From: an uncultured Aquimarina sp.
GTDB lineage: Bacteria; Bacteroidota; Bacteroidia; Flavobacteriales; Flavobacteriaceae
DNA length: 64,000 nucleotides
Direction of reading: 5' to 3'
NCBI GenBank assembly: GCA_947498785.1
Contig: CANMLS010000010.1
Span: 1 to 64,000 of the forward strand
Below the pieces are notes generated by a model. The model worked only from the letters and a program-made list of their open reading frames with translations. It searched no databases and was not told the origin of the DNA. The position numbers were made by a program, and so were the translations under genes. Shown here in pieces: positions 1 to 9,977 of this stretch (the stretch's first letter is position 1; the number at the start of each line of letters is the position of its first letter).

Positions 1-2
1 AA

Positions 3-128
3 AATATAGATTTTTTCGCATTACTAAAGTGCTGCAATGAAATTGCAGGGTTTTTACCCGAATTTGAGACCAATAAACATCTGTTTCAAAAAATGAAACT
101 AATATGCGTTATACTTGTCTTCAATTAA
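3..128 (+). CDS. C-terminal end of an unrecognised ORF, cut by the window edge
   Basis: An open frame enters from the left edge and stops with TAA at 126-128, about 41 codons (ending ICVILVFN). It stops just before the ComEC start, which would fit an upstream operon partner. I do not recognise the family, and the stretch is too short to prove it is coding. Confidence 0.3.
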   Translation, partial: NIDFFALLKCCNEIAGFLPEFETNKHLFQKMKLICVILVFN

Positions 129-137
129 TTGACTAAC

Positions 138-2180
138 ATGAAACTTCTTAATGTTCCTTTTTTAATTCTTACTATATCAATAGTAATTGGAATTTTAATT
201 GGCTATTATTTTAATATTTCGCCACATATAATATTTATTTTGTTATTCATTTCTATGACAGGGTTAGCCATTTCCTGGTATAGGTCAAAAAAAATATTTC
301 GTAAGGGGTATTCTTTTTCCTGTTTAATGGTAATTGTTTTCATTCTTTTTGGATTGACATTAGTTCAAATACATAATCCAAAGAACTATACTAGTCATTA
401 TAGTAATAAAATACAATTGCAGAATATAGAAGATCACAAAACAGGAATTCAATTTTCTATACAAGAACGATTAAAACCTACTTCATACTACAACAGATAT
501 AGGGTTTCTGTTTTATTTTTAGGAAATCAAGCAACACAAGGAAGTATTTTACTTAAGGTCAAAAAAGATAGCAATATATTAGATGTTGGTAAAAGATACA
601 CTGTTTTCACTTATTTACAACCCATTCCCAGCCCTTTAAACCCTGACCAATTTGATTATGCAAAATATCTAAGCAAACAGTACATATATCATCAAATCAC
701 TACAACAACTCATCAGCTGATCGAAAATCAAGAAACTGATTGGTCTTTATATTATTTAGCTGATCAAATTAGAAAAAATATTAATTTCAAGTTATCAAAG
801 TATGCTTTTGACACAAAACAGCAATCAATTATTAACGCTTTACTTCTTGGACAACGACAGGATATTAGTCAAGAGACTTTTGCACAATATCGAGATTCTG
901 GAGCTATTCATATTCTTGCTGTTTCTGGACTTCATGTTGGTATAATATTAGTGATTCTAAACCTAGTATTAAAGCCTATAGAGAGGTTTGGTAGAAAAGG
1001 TAAAATCATTAAATTGATCTTCATCATTTTTTTTCTTTGGTGTTTTGCCATAATCGCAGGACTATCTTCATCAGTTCTTAGAGCAGTTACGATGTTTTCT
1101 TTCCTTGCAATAGGAATACAAATTAGATCTGCCACAAGTATTTATAACTCATTATTTATTTCTATATTTATATTACTTTGTTTTAAACCTTTATTGTTAT
1201 TTTCTGTTGGTTTTCAGCTCAGTTATTTAGCTGTTTTTGCCATTATATGGATACAACCAGTTATTGCATATCGATATAACCCAAAAACTTATGTATCCAA
1301 AAAGATTTGGGAAACATTTACTGTCACTATTGCCGCACAATTTGGATTATTACCACTTACATTGTTTTATTTTCATCAGTTTCCGCTTTTATTTTTTGTT
1401 TCTAATCTAATTATTATTCCTTTTCTGGGCAGTATCCTTGGGTTTGGCATCATCATAATCATATTAGCTTATCTCAATATTCTTCCTCAATATATTGCAA
1501 CACTATTTGGGAGTTGCATAGATCTAATGAATGCTTGCGTAAGTTTGGTAGCGCAACAAGAACAATTTTTAATTACCGATATTAATTTTTCCTCGAGAAT
1601 GCTCTTAGGGCTATATTTGGTTATTATAGCTTTAACATTACTATTTCAACGATATAAAAACATAAAAATAGTATATGTAATGACATCTCTAATCATGTTG
1701 TTTACCATTATGCTTTTTGAAAGACATCTGCTCATTGACAAACAAGAGTTTATTATTTTTCATCACCATAGAAATACTACTTTAGGAGTTTTAGAAAGCA
1801 AAAAATTAAAGCTTTACAGCAGAGCTATTATTTCTAATACAACAGAACGTTTTCTATTTGGCAATTATCTTATTAATAATCAAGCTACCATAGACACATC
1901 CTTATTGTTAAAAAATGTTTACACATACAAAGAACAAGTTATTCTGATAATTGATAGTACAAGTGTGTATTCTATACCCAAAATAAGACCTGCTATTATT
2001 TTGTTATCCGATTCTCCAAAGATACATCTGAATAGAGTTATAGACAGTCTTCAACCCAGACAAGTTATAGCCGATGGAAGTAATTACAAAAGTTATATTG
2101 ATCAATGGGAGGTTAGTTGTAAAAAACAAAACATCCCTTTTCATCGTACAGATAAAAAGGGAGCATTTATATTAAAATAA
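138..2180 (+). CDS. comEC: ComEC/Rec2-family competence membrane protein
   Basis: Polytopic inner-membrane protein of the ComEC/Rec2 family, the channel that carries single-stranded DNA into the cytoplasm during transformation. Hydrophobic helices at residues 1-70 are followed by a soluble OB-like DUF4131-type region (about 80-210). The Competence domain then carries the hallmark HILAVSGLHVG stretch near residue 258, followed by many membrane helices up to about 545. The last 130 residues are soluble but lack an HxHxDH metallo-beta-lactamase motif, so the C-terminal nuclease-like domain of longer ComEC proteins is missing or degenerate. I chose ATG at 138; a TTG at 129 adds three residues and directly abuts the preceding stop. 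The next gene is convergent, 13 bp away. Confidence 0.85.
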   Translation: MKLLNVPFLILTISIVIGILIGYYFNISPHIIFILLFISMTGLAISWYRSKKIFRKGYSFSCLMVIVFILFGLTLVQIHNPKNYTSHYSNKIQLQNIEDHKTGIQFSIQERLKPTSYYNRYRVSVLFLGNQATQGSILLKVKKDSNILDVGKRYTVFTYLQPIPSPLNPDQFDYAKYLSKQYIYHQITTTTHQLIENQETDWSLYYLADQIRKNINFKLSKYAFDTKQQSIINALLLGQRQDISQETFAQYRDSGAIHILAVSGLHVGIILVILNLVLKPIERFGRKGKIIKLIFIIFFLWCFAIIAGLSSSVLRAVTMFSFLAIGIQIRSATSIYNSLFISIFILLCFKPLLLFSVGFQLSYLAVFAIIWIQPVIAYRYNPKTYVSKKIWETFTVTIAAQFGLLPLTLFYFHQFPLLFFVSNLIIIPFLGSILGFGIIIIILAYLNILPQYIATLFGSCIDLMNACVSLVAQQEQFLITDINFSSRMLLGLYLVIIALTLLFQRYKNIKIVYVMTSLIMLFTIMLFERHLLIDKQEFIIFHHHRNTTLGVLESKKLKLYSRAIISNTTERFLFGNYLINNQATIDTSLLLKNVYTYKEQVILIIDSTSVYSIPKIRPAIILLSDSPKIHLNRVIDSLQPRQVIADGSNYKSYIDQWEVSCKKQNIPFHRTDKKGAFILK

Positions 2181-2193
2181 GATTTTATTAAAC

Positions 2194-3468
2194 TTACAAT
2201 AAAACCATAGATTCTTTTATGTCCTTTTCTTCTGTTGTTTTCATAATCTCCTGTATTATTTTATGTAAATCAGGGATACATGTTCTGGCAAGGCTATTTT
2301 GGCTATTAAAAAGCACACAAATTCCTAAATCTTCTTCAGGGAAAATTGCAATTTCACTTCTATAATTATTCACGCTACCTCCATGATGAACAATAGTACT
2401 AGGGTCATTAGTTTGACTGTCTACAAAGTTATGAATTCTCCATCCATACCCGTAAAAAGAAGATGAATACCCTGACCATTTTTGGTAATATTGTCTTCTT
2501 CCACCAACCTGAATCTTTGGTGTAAATACATCTTGCATAGAACTTGGCATCATAACCTCTGGGTTACTTCCTAACAGAAATTTTATCCATTCTCCCATAT
2601 CCCTTGCACTCGCATTAATTCCTGCAGCAGCAATAGCATTACTATAATATTTTTTATTTAATTTCATTGGTTCCCATCCGTGACTTACACGCTGGTGCGG
2701 CTCTGCTATATTATTTGATTGTACTAAAGTCTCATAACTAGAGGAAGCAGAGGACATATGAAGAGGATCAAAAATCTTTTCTTGAAGAACTTCTCTAAAA
2801 GACTTACCTGTTACTTGTTCTACAATAGTTCCACTTAAAGCAAATACTGCATTTTGATAACTGTATATCCCTCCAGGTTTTGCAACAGGAACTAATTCCT
2901 TAAATTGATTTACTATTTTTCTTATTGGCACACCATCTTCTACAAGGTTTGTAAAACTATGATAAGGTAAACCCGTGCTATGAGATAAAACATGTGATAA
3001 TGTAACACTCTCTGTCTGTTCCTTACTTCCTAGTTGAAAGTTAGGAATATAATTCACAACTTTATCCTCCCAGTTCAACAATCCTTCTTCTACACAGATT
3101 CCAGCTAATATTCCTGCAAACCCTTTGGACAAAGAACCGATTCTAAATATAGTTTCTTCATTAACGATATCCTTTTTAGTTGAATTTCTGTTTCCATAGC
3201 CACCCAAGTGAATGATAGAATCACATTTTACAATTGCAACTGAAGCTCCTACGATTTGATTTTGATGTAAAGCTTGATCAAAATATGCCTGAATTGAATC
3301 CACCAATCGTTTTTTGTGTGAGGTAGGAAAATAGACATCTGGTAATGATTCGCGAAGTTCTTCAGCTTGAGATTGTTGTGACAATTCTGAATGCTCTCCA
3401 GAGGCAAAAGAGAAAAGCAATGCAACAAATACCATAGATGGGACAACTATGACTAGTATTTTTTTCAT
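2194..3468 (-). CDS. Secreted serine hydrolase, class C beta-lactamase family
   Basis: Serine hydrolase of the beta-lactamase / D-alanyl-D-alanine carboxypeptidase fold (PF00144 type), exported by an N-terminal hydrophobic signal. Active-site motifs are in order: SLSK (SxxK) near residue 111, YQN (YxN) about 100 residues later, and HHGG near the C-terminus in the place of the K/HxG motif. Family members cleave acyl-D-amino acids, small esters or peptides; the substrate cannot be read from sequence. The start at 3468 (MKKILVIVV) gives a clean signal peptide; an upstream ATG at 3492 would add eight residues. It is convergent with comEC and downstream of a thioredoxin gene, from which it is separated by a terminator. 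Confidence 0.85.
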   Translation of the reverse strand: MKKILVIVVPSMVFVALLFSFASGEHSELSQQSQAEELRESLPDVYFPTSHKKRLVDSIQAYFDQALHQNQIVGASVAIVKCDSIIHLGGYGNRNSTKKDIVNEETIFRIGSLSKGFAGILAGICVEEGLLNWEDKVVNYIPNFQLGSKEQTESVTLSHVLSHSTGLPYHSFTNLVEDGVPIRKIVNQFKELVPVAKPGGIYSYQNAVFALSGTIVEQVTGKSFREVLQEKIFDPLHMSSASSSYETLVQSNNIAEPHQRVSHGWEPMKLNKKYYSNAIAAAGINASARDMGEWIKFLLGSNPEVMMPSSMQDVFTPKIQVGGRRQYYQKWSGYSSSFYGYGWRIHNFVDSQTNDPSTIVHHGGSVNNYRSEIAIFPEEDLGICVLFNSQNSLARTCIPDLHKIIQEIMKTTEEKDIKESMVLL

Positions 3469-3675
3469 AAGTAGGTTTATTATGACAAACAAAGCAAATT
3501 AAACCCACAAAAGCAAAAAAAATTCCTTTTAAACGCAAGCTTACTTTATTGTTATAATCAGATTTTAGGGTATTATTTAAGTTTACGTATAGGTAACGAA
3601 TACTTAATCAATTAATTGCACATAAAACCTAAGTTTTACATAAATGTGCACCCTTCTTTTCAATATATACGAAAA

Positions 3676-3714
3676 AAAACTTCCTTTTTTATAATCTAGT
3701 AAAAAGGAAGTTTT
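3676..3714 (-). terminator. Rho-independent terminator after the thioredoxin gene
   Basis: Perfect 14-bp inverted repeat (AAAACTTCCTTTTT at 3676-3689, its complement at 3701-3714) with an 11-nt loop. On the minus strand it is followed by a run of T. It lies about 40 bp after the thioredoxin stop, so it probably ends the peptidase-POT-POT-thioredoxin transcripts. Confidence 0.7.
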
Positions 3715-3753
3715 ATCATTTAAAATTGAAATCGTTTCACTTCAACTATATTT

Positions 3754-4293
3754 TTAATTGGTAAACGTACTTACAAACGAATTTTCATATTTTTTCCAGG
3801 CATCAGCGCTCGTTAATTTCTTATAATCATTTTTATGAATCATCTTAAGGTAAATCTCCAATTGTTTAGGAGTTTTATATCCGACTACTGGAGCAATCAG
3901 GTTTCCTTTTTCATCAAAAAACACCATACTTGGATACCCAGTTATCTTCAATGCATTTGCAAAAAAATGTTGGCTATTTCTTCCTTTCCTATCTGGATTA
4001 TGATTAGGGTTAGTATAAGTGAAATCATTATAATGAATCTCTTCTGTACCTTCTGCATTAAATTTTACTGCATAATAATTATCATTCACATAAGACACTA
4101 CATCTTTATTATGAAAGGTTTTTTTGTCTAAAAGTTTACAGGGTCCGCACCAATTGGTATAGACATCCATAAAGATTTTTTTGGGTTCTTTTTTTTGAGC
4201 TTCTAAAGCTTCATTCATTGACATCCATTGGATTTCCTGTGCCTGGGCAGAAAGGCAAAATAAGAATGCTAATAGAAAAAGTAGGTTTTTCAT
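3754..4293 (-). CDS. Secreted thioredoxin-family protein
   Basis: Thioredoxin-fold protein exported to the periplasm: a signal peptide ending near SAQAQ (residues 1-19), then a thioredoxin_7-like domain with the redox motif WCGPCK (Cys49 and Cys52) and a cis-proline region at TGYPS. Bacteroidota have many such periplasmic disulfide reductases or isomerases; the partner is unknown. The start at 4293 (MKNLLF) puts the signal peptide at the N-terminus; the frame is open further upstream to 4326. It lies 95 bp downstream of two peptide transporters on the same strand and may be read through from that operon. Confidence 0.85.
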   Translation of the reverse strand: MKNLLFLLAFLFCLSAQAQEIQWMSMNEALEAQKKEPKKIFMDVYTNWCGPCKLLDKKTFHNKDVVSYVNDNYYAVKFNAEGTEEIHYNDFTYTNPNHNPDRKGRNSQHFFANALKITGYPSMVFFDEKGNLIAPVVGYKTPKQLEIYLKMIHKNDYKKLTSADAWKKYENSFVSTFTN

Positions 4294-4387
4294 CTTTTTT
4301 ATTTTTTTATAACTAGTCGGAAACAAAAACTATTCCTTATTTAAAACTTCACTTATCTTGGGGGATAACTAAAATTTTATTCTTTTA

Positions 4388-6136
4388 TTATCGTATCCCG
4401 TGCATTAGTTTTTTAAGTAACGGATTTAAAAAAACTATTAAAACTCCAGCTGCTATCGGAACAATGGTAAATATCAGGAAAAAAGTAGACAAATTATAAT
4501 TTACTGTAACTTCATCAATCATTCCTCCTAAAGTTCCGGCCGCTTTCTGACCTATTGCAATTGCTAAATACCAAATTCCGAACATAAATGCAATCATTCT
4601 ACCTGGAACCAATTTACTTAGATATGACAACCCCACAGGCGACAAACATAACTCACCTAATGTATGGAACAAATATGCCAAAATTAGCCAAATCATACTT
4701 ACCGAAGCAGTTTTCGCTCCTGGAGGAATCCCTGAAGAACCATATGCTAATAACGCAAATCCAAAGCCTAACAATACTAATCCAAAACCATACTTAAATG
4801 CTGCACTTGGATTATATTTACTTTCCCACCATCTGGAAAATAGTGGAGCTAACGCAATGATAAAAAACGAATTTAAAATTCCAAACCAAGTTGCTCCTAC
4901 CTCAGTTGTGTCCTTACTAAACTCATTATTCAATTTCCAGATAACAATTCCCCAAATAATAATAAAACTGATAGACAATAAAGCATTGGATATCCCAATC
5001 TTAGAAAACGTCTTTTTAAATAATAAATAAAGTACCCAGGAAATAATAACTAAAGGTACTACAGTTAATATCGCATCTATAATTTTAAATATCAAAGCAG
5101 AAGACCCTGATAAATCTCTGGCAGTATAATCTCTTGCAAAGATATTAAGTGATCCTGCAGCCTGTTCAAAAGCTGCCCAAAAAAATACCGTGAAAAAGGC
5201 AAAAATTGCCACGGCAATCATCCTATCTCTTACCTTAGGAGTATACCTTACTATTCTCGAAATAATTAAAAATAAAAATAATAGGACTGCAAATATGATT
5301 ACAACTGTAGCACCATCATAATTACCTAAGGTAAAGTTAAAAACATTAATATTCCCAATTTTTGACATTGGATCATTGATCAACCAAGTTAATCCTAAAA
5401 TTGAGGTAATTGCAATCAAAACTTTATCGATTATTGTAAATGTATTAAGTTTATCGCCCTCTTCAAGAACAACTTCAGATTTAACTTCTTTATTAGGTTT
5501 AGAGCCTATTTCACCAAACAAATTTTTGGCCATCCAAAACTGAACCATACCTAAAAACATAAAGATTCCTGCTAAACCAAAACCTAGAGCCCAACTATAA
5601 TTTTCTCCCAAATATCCGCAAAGCATAATCCCAAAAAAAGCTCCAGCATTTACGCCCATATAAAAAATAGTATATGCTCCGTCTTTTTTAGCATCATTAC
5701 CTTGGTACATTTCAGAGATTATAGAGGTAATATTGGGTTTAAAGAGTCCTGTTCCCAATACCAATAATCCTAATCCTATATATAAGGTAATTTCTGTTTC
5801 AAAGGCCATAGAAACATGCCCCAATGTCATAATCAAACAACCTATAGTAACTGCCCAACGATACCCTGTAATTTTATCTGCAATATAGCCTCCTAAAATT
5901 GGTGTTAAATATAATAATGATGCATAGGTGCCAAATAACGCCAAAGCATGTTCTCTTGGCCAATTTGCCCATCCTGGGTTTTCTCCAAAAAGTGGTTGCG
6001 TTAAAAATATCACTAAAAGGATTCTCATTCCATAAAACGAAAAACGTTCCCACATTTCGGTAAAGAAAAGTACAAATAAGCCCGCAGGATGCCCTAAAAC
6101 CTTATCCTTAAATAAGTTTTCTATATCTGTATTCAT
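4388..6136 (-). CDS. POT-family peptide MFS transporter (longer paralogue)
   Basis: Proton-coupled oligopeptide transporter (PTR2/POT branch of the MFS), 582 aa with about 14 predicted helices in the inner membrane. The proton-coupling motif ExxERFxxYG is present as EMWERFSFYG near residue 28, and the second family signature as FYMGVNAGAFFG. It would import di- and tripeptides with protons. It starts 11 bp after the stop of a second POT gene, and both follow a dipeptidyl peptidase IV gene, so the three are very likely one operon. The two POT proteins share the N-terminal pattern but differ in length (582 vs 463 aa), so this is an old duplication rather than a recent one. Confidence 0.93.
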   Translation of the reverse strand: MNTDIENLFKDKVLGHPAGLFVLFFTEMWERFSFYGMRILLVIFLTQPLFGENPGWANWPREHALALFGTYASLLYLTPILGGYIADKITGYRWAVTIGCLIMTLGHVSMAFETEITLYIGLGLLVLGTGLFKPNITSIISEMYQGNDAKKDGAYTIFYMGVNAGAFFGIMLCGYLGENYSWALGFGLAGIFMFLGMVQFWMAKNLFGEIGSKPNKEVKSEVVLEEGDKLNTFTIIDKVLIAITSILGLTWLINDPMSKIGNINVFNFTLGNYDGATVVIIFAVLLFLFLIISRIVRYTPKVRDRMIAVAIFAFFTVFFWAAFEQAAGSLNIFARDYTARDLSGSSALIFKIIDAILTVVPLVIISWVLYLLFKKTFSKIGISNALLSISFIIIWGIVIWKLNNEFSKDTTEVGATWFGILNSFFIIALAPLFSRWWESKYNPSAAFKYGFGLVLLGFGFALLAYGSSGIPPGAKTASVSMIWLILAYLFHTLGELCLSPVGLSYLSKLVPGRMIAFMFGIWYLAIAIGQKAAGTLGGMIDEVTVNYNLSTFFLIFTIVPIAAGVLIVFLNPLLKKLMHGIR

Positions 6137-6147
6137 AAGGTCTTCGT

Positions 6148-7539
6148 TTATTCTGTATCTGCTAGTTCAAAACCTTCTGCTTCATCATGGATAACACCTT
6201 CTTTATCTTCTACCCCATGTGTTAACACTTCTAATGGTTTTCTGAACAGCATCACTATCACCCCAAATGCAACACTAAATATTGCTATTCCTGTAAAAAT
6301 TGCAAATTCTCCTTGACTCTCAGCCCATTCTCCTAATAATCCAGCAAGTTTATTTCCAAAACCAGTCATTGCAAAATATACCCCCATCATTAATGCTCCA
6401 TATTTTACGGGAGCTAGTTTGGTAATAAAGGATAAAGCTACTGGTGAGATACAAAGTTCTCCAATAGTATGAAATAAGTATGCCAACACTAACCAATACA
6501 TCGCAGATGAACCGTCAGCGTTAAACTCCATAGAGGCAGCCGTCATAAAAAAGAATCCGATACCCATTACAATTAATCCAATAATCATCTTGAACAAAGA
6601 GCTAGACACTTTTCCTTTTAACTTTCTATTTGCCCAATATAAAGCTACAGTTGTTCCTAAGAAAATAATAAACATTGAATTTAGAGATTGAAACCAAGAA
6701 GCAGGTACCTCCCATCCCAACAACATTCTATTTGTTTTTTCTTTTGCATACAAATTCATTAAACCTCCTGCTTGCTCAAAAGCACCCCAAAAGACAATCA
6801 CTAATAAGAATGAAATAAGGAGTACTATAATTCTATCTTTTTCTACTTTGGTCAGTGGTTTTTTCATGGCCTCTTTATCTTCAGTTTTTTCAGAGGTGCC
6901 TAGAAAATTACCTACATTTACCAAGTATTTCTGCCCCCAAAGAAATTGTATTAATCCTAAAGTCATTCCGATTCCCGCTAAACCAAAACCATAGTGCCAT
7001 CCATGTACCTCTCCTACATATCCAACAATAATACCAGCAAGAAAAGCCCCTATATTAATTCCAATATAAAAAATTGTAAATCCTTTATCTCTTCGAATAT
7101 CTCCTTGTTTATATAGGCCTCCAACCATTGTAGAAATGTTTGGTTTTAACATTCCTACACCTGCTATAATTAAACCAAGACCAGAATACCATGCCCACAT
7201 TTCTTCAATTGCCAAAATACTATGTCCAGCTACCAGTAAAATTCCACCTACTAACACTGATTTCTTTTGCCCCAGAAATTTATCAGCGATCCACCCCCCT
7301 GGAATAGATGCCACATATACTAACATAGTATACCATCCATATAGTGCTAAAGCTTCTCCAGAAGACCATCCCAAACCTGGGTTTTCATCTACAGTTTTTG
7401 TTGTAAGATATAATACAAAAAGTGCTCTCATACCATAATATGAAAAACGCTCCCACATCTCTGTAAAAAATAATATGTATAGTCCCACTGGATGCCCAAA
7501 AAGTTCTTTTTGATGAGCTGCTTTAACTGTATCTGCCAT
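6148..7539 (-). CDS. POT-family peptide MFS transporter (shorter paralogue)
   Basis: Second proton-dependent di/tripeptide transporter, 463 aa. It has EMWERFSYYG near residue 27 (ExxERFxYY, needed for proton coupling) and FYIGINIGAF. It is shorter than its neighbour mainly in the middle and C-terminal half, where the neighbour has extra membrane segments, so this copy has about 12 helices. The gene starts 17 bp after the dipeptidyl peptidase IV stop. The context suggests import of the dipeptides that enzyme releases. Confidence 0.93.
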   Translation of the reverse strand: MADTVKAAHQKELFGHPVGLYILFFTEMWERFSYYGMRALFVLYLTTKTVDENPGLGWSSGEALALYGWYTMLVYVASIPGGWIADKFLGQKKSVLVGGILLVAGHSILAIEEMWAWYSGLGLIIAGVGMLKPNISTMVGGLYKQGDIRRDKGFTIFYIGINIGAFLAGIIVGYVGEVHGWHYGFGLAGIGMTLGLIQFLWGQKYLVNVGNFLGTSEKTEDKEAMKKPLTKVEKDRIIVLLISFLLVIVFWGAFEQAGGLMNLYAKEKTNRMLLGWEVPASWFQSLNSMFIIFLGTTVALYWANRKLKGKVSSSLFKMIIGLIVMGIGFFFMTAASMEFNADGSSAMYWLVLAYLFHTIGELCISPVALSFITKLAPVKYGALMMGVYFAMTGFGNKLAGLLGEWAESQGEFAIFTGIAIFSVAFGVIVMLFRKPLEVLTHGVEDKEGVIHDEAEGFELADTE

Positions 7540-7556
7540 TATGTAAGTTTAATTAA

Positions 7557-9728
7557 TTATAAGTTATTTTTAATGAAGTTAGTCATCTTGTTATATAAGT
7601 GCAATCGGGTATTGCCTCCATAGATTCCATGGTTTTTATCTGGATAAACTGCCCAATCAAAATCCTTATTGGCTTGCACTAATGCTTCAACCAATTGCAT
7701 TGTATTTTGCACATGTACATTATCATCTGCGCTACCATGTACCAGTAAGAATTTTCCTTTTAATCCATCTACAAAATTGATGGGTGAATTATCATCATAT
7801 CCTTTGGCATTCTCTTGTGGAGTCATCAAATATCGTTCCGTATAAATAGTATCATAAAATCTCCAACTTGTCACTGGAGCAACAGAAATTGCCATCTTAA
7901 AGGTATCTGGTGCTTTAAACAAGCAATTACTAGACATAAAACCTCCATAACTCCATCCCCATATCCCTATTCTGGAAGCATCAATATAATCTAACCCTCC
8001 AAAATACTTAGCTGCTGCGATCTGATCTTGTACTTCAAGGTTTCCTAAATCATTTTGAGTAGCTTTTTTGAATTTAGCTCCTTTAAATCCAGTTCCTTTT
8101 CCGTCTACGCAAACAATAATATAGCCTTCTTTTGCCAACATCATATACCAATAATCATTAGCTGTATACCAAGAGTTTTTTACCGATTGAGATCCTGGAC
8201 CAGAATATTGATACATAAACAGTGGATATTTCTTTTTTGGATCAAAATTCTTGGGTTTGATCATCCAGGTATTTAGCTTTTCGCCATTAATTTCTATAGT
8301 CGAAAATTCTTTGGGCCTTACATCATATGTCGCCAATTTCTTAAGTAACTCATTATTATTTTTGATTTCGCGTACTACCTTCCCTGTTTTTCCTTCATTT
8401 AAAGAATATTCATAAGGTGTTGTTGCATTAGAGAAATAATTAATATAAAAACTAAAATCAGCACTAAATTCGGCATCATTACTTCCTTCTTTTTGACTTA
8501 ATCGTTTTTTGTCTTTTCCATCTAAAGTGATCGAATAGATATCTCTATTTATATTTCCATTTTCTACACTTTGATAGTATATCTTCTTGTTCTTTTTATC
8601 ATAACCATAGTAATCTGTCACTTCCCACTCACCTTTGGTTATCTGATTAATTAATTTTCCCGTTGCTGAGTAATGATAAATATGGTTATATCCATCTTTT
8701 TCACTAGTCCAGATAAAACTATTATCATCAAGAAACGTTAGATTATCTGTAATATCGATATAGGCTTCATCTTTTTCATTGAGTACTACTTTTGGCGTCT
8801 TAGTCTTGGCGTCCACAAAAATTAAATCCAGATTATTTTGGTGTCTATTCATTACTTGTACACTCAAAATATCTGGATTTGACGTCCATTTTAGTCTGGG
8901 AATATAGAAATCCTTATATGCCCCTAGTTTGACCTCATCTAATGCCATCGCACTAATATCTGCAATAAACAACGAGACCTTGGCATTCTTCTCTCCTGCT
9001 TTAGGATATTTAAAAACCTGTTGCTTTTGATATAAATCTTTACCATATACATCCATAGAAAACTCTGGCACCTCTTTTTCATCAAATTTCAAAAATGCAA
9101 TCTTATTACTATCTGCACTCCAATCAAAAGCTCTTACAAAGGAAAATTCTTCTTCATATACCCAGTCTGTTACTCCATTAATGATTTCGTTTTTCTTACC
9201 ATCATCTGTAAGTTGAACTTCTTGTCCTGTTACAAAATTCAACATGTAAATATTATTATCCAGAACATATGCTATCTTATTACCATCTGGAGATAGAAGT
9301 GGAGATTGTATTTTTTTATCACTAACTTTAAAAATTCCCTTAGAGGGAACATCATAAATATGATAAATACCTTCTGAAGAGCGACGATATATTTGCTTTA
9401 GTTCACTAGAAATTAAAATTCTGTTTTCGTCCTTACTGAAAGAATATCCTTGAAATGTTGATAAATCTCCCAGAGAAAGTGTACTCACCAGCGTTTTTGT
9501 TTTTTTTCCAGTTTCATAACTATAGACTTCTATGTTGGTTGTTCCAGAAAGTTGATCTTTTTCTAAAACGGAATACTCTATTCCGTTTTTCATTGAATAT
9601 AATGATTGTAGTCCTTCTGTTCTAAAAGCTCCTCCCCATATTTCATCAAGAGTAAAAGCCTTGTCTTGTGCATATGTGGTAAGTCCAATAAAAAATAAAA
9701 TTCCAAAAAACAATTTTGTAATTTTCAT
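7557..9728 (-). CDS. Dipeptidyl peptidase IV-type S9 peptidase
   Basis: Exported prolyl oligopeptidase-family enzyme of the S9B (DPP IV) type, removing dipeptides from peptide N-termini, usually after proline or alanine. The signal peptide ends near TTYAQ. The DPPIV N-terminal beta-propeller (about residues 90-450) includes the double-Glu motif YEEEF that anchors the substrate N-terminus. The C-terminal alpha/beta-hydrolase domain has GWSYGGF (nucleophile Ser near 593), an Asp in HGSADDNVH and His700 in KNHGIYGG. The length (723 aa) is typical. It is first in an operon with two POT transporters, so extracellular dipeptide release is coupled to uptake. Confidence 0.95.
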   Translation of the reverse strand: MKITKLFFGILFFIGLTTYAQDKAFTLDEIWGGAFRTEGLQSLYSMKNGIEYSVLEKDQLSGTTNIEVYSYETGKKTKTLVSTLSLGDLSTFQGYSFSKDENRILISSELKQIYRRSSEGIYHIYDVPSKGIFKVSDKKIQSPLLSPDGNKIAYVLDNNIYMLNFVTGQEVQLTDDGKKNEIINGVTDWVYEEEFSFVRAFDWSADSNKIAFLKFDEKEVPEFSMDVYGKDLYQKQQVFKYPKAGEKNAKVSLFIADISAMALDEVKLGAYKDFYIPRLKWTSNPDILSVQVMNRHQNNLDLIFVDAKTKTPKVVLNEKDEAYIDITDNLTFLDDNSFIWTSEKDGYNHIYHYSATGKLINQITKGEWEVTDYYGYDKKNKKIYYQSVENGNINRDIYSITLDGKDKKRLSQKEGSNDAEFSADFSFYINYFSNATTPYEYSLNEGKTGKVVREIKNNNELLKKLATYDVRPKEFSTIEINGEKLNTWMIKPKNFDPKKKYPLFMYQYSGPGSQSVKNSWYTANDYWYMMLAKEGYIIVCVDGKGTGFKGAKFKKATQNDLGNLEVQDQIAAAKYFGGLDYIDASRIGIWGWSYGGFMSSNCLFKAPDTFKMAISVAPVTSWRFYDTIYTERYLMTPQENAKGYDDNSPINFVDGLKGKFLLVHGSADDNVHVQNTMQLVEALVQANKDFDWAVYPDKNHGIYGGNTRLHLYNKMTNFIKNNL

Positions 9729-9944
9729 ATCATAATTTTAAAAATCATTAACGCCAAGATTACTAAAAAATCCGCGAAAAATACAACAATTGATGTTAAA
9801 TACAATAAAATTATACCGGTCTAAGTGATTTTTTTTAAGATATCATCAATACTATTTTGACTCTATCTCCAAAAACGAATCATAGAAAAATACTTTTACT
9901 CTTCCTAATTTCATTTAGTTATGTAGTAAGACAAAACAGAATAG

Positions 9945-9952
9945 TATATTTG
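9945..9952 (+). promoter_or_regulatory. Candidate -7 box for the HMG-CoA reductase gene
   Basis: TATATTTG fits the Bacteroidota -7 consensus TAnnTTTG and lies 25 bp before the start codon at 9978. No clear TTG -33 element was seen at the expected distance, so this is a consensus match only. Confidence 0.4.
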
Positions 9953-9977
9953 ATGGCACTAAATAATACCAAATACA

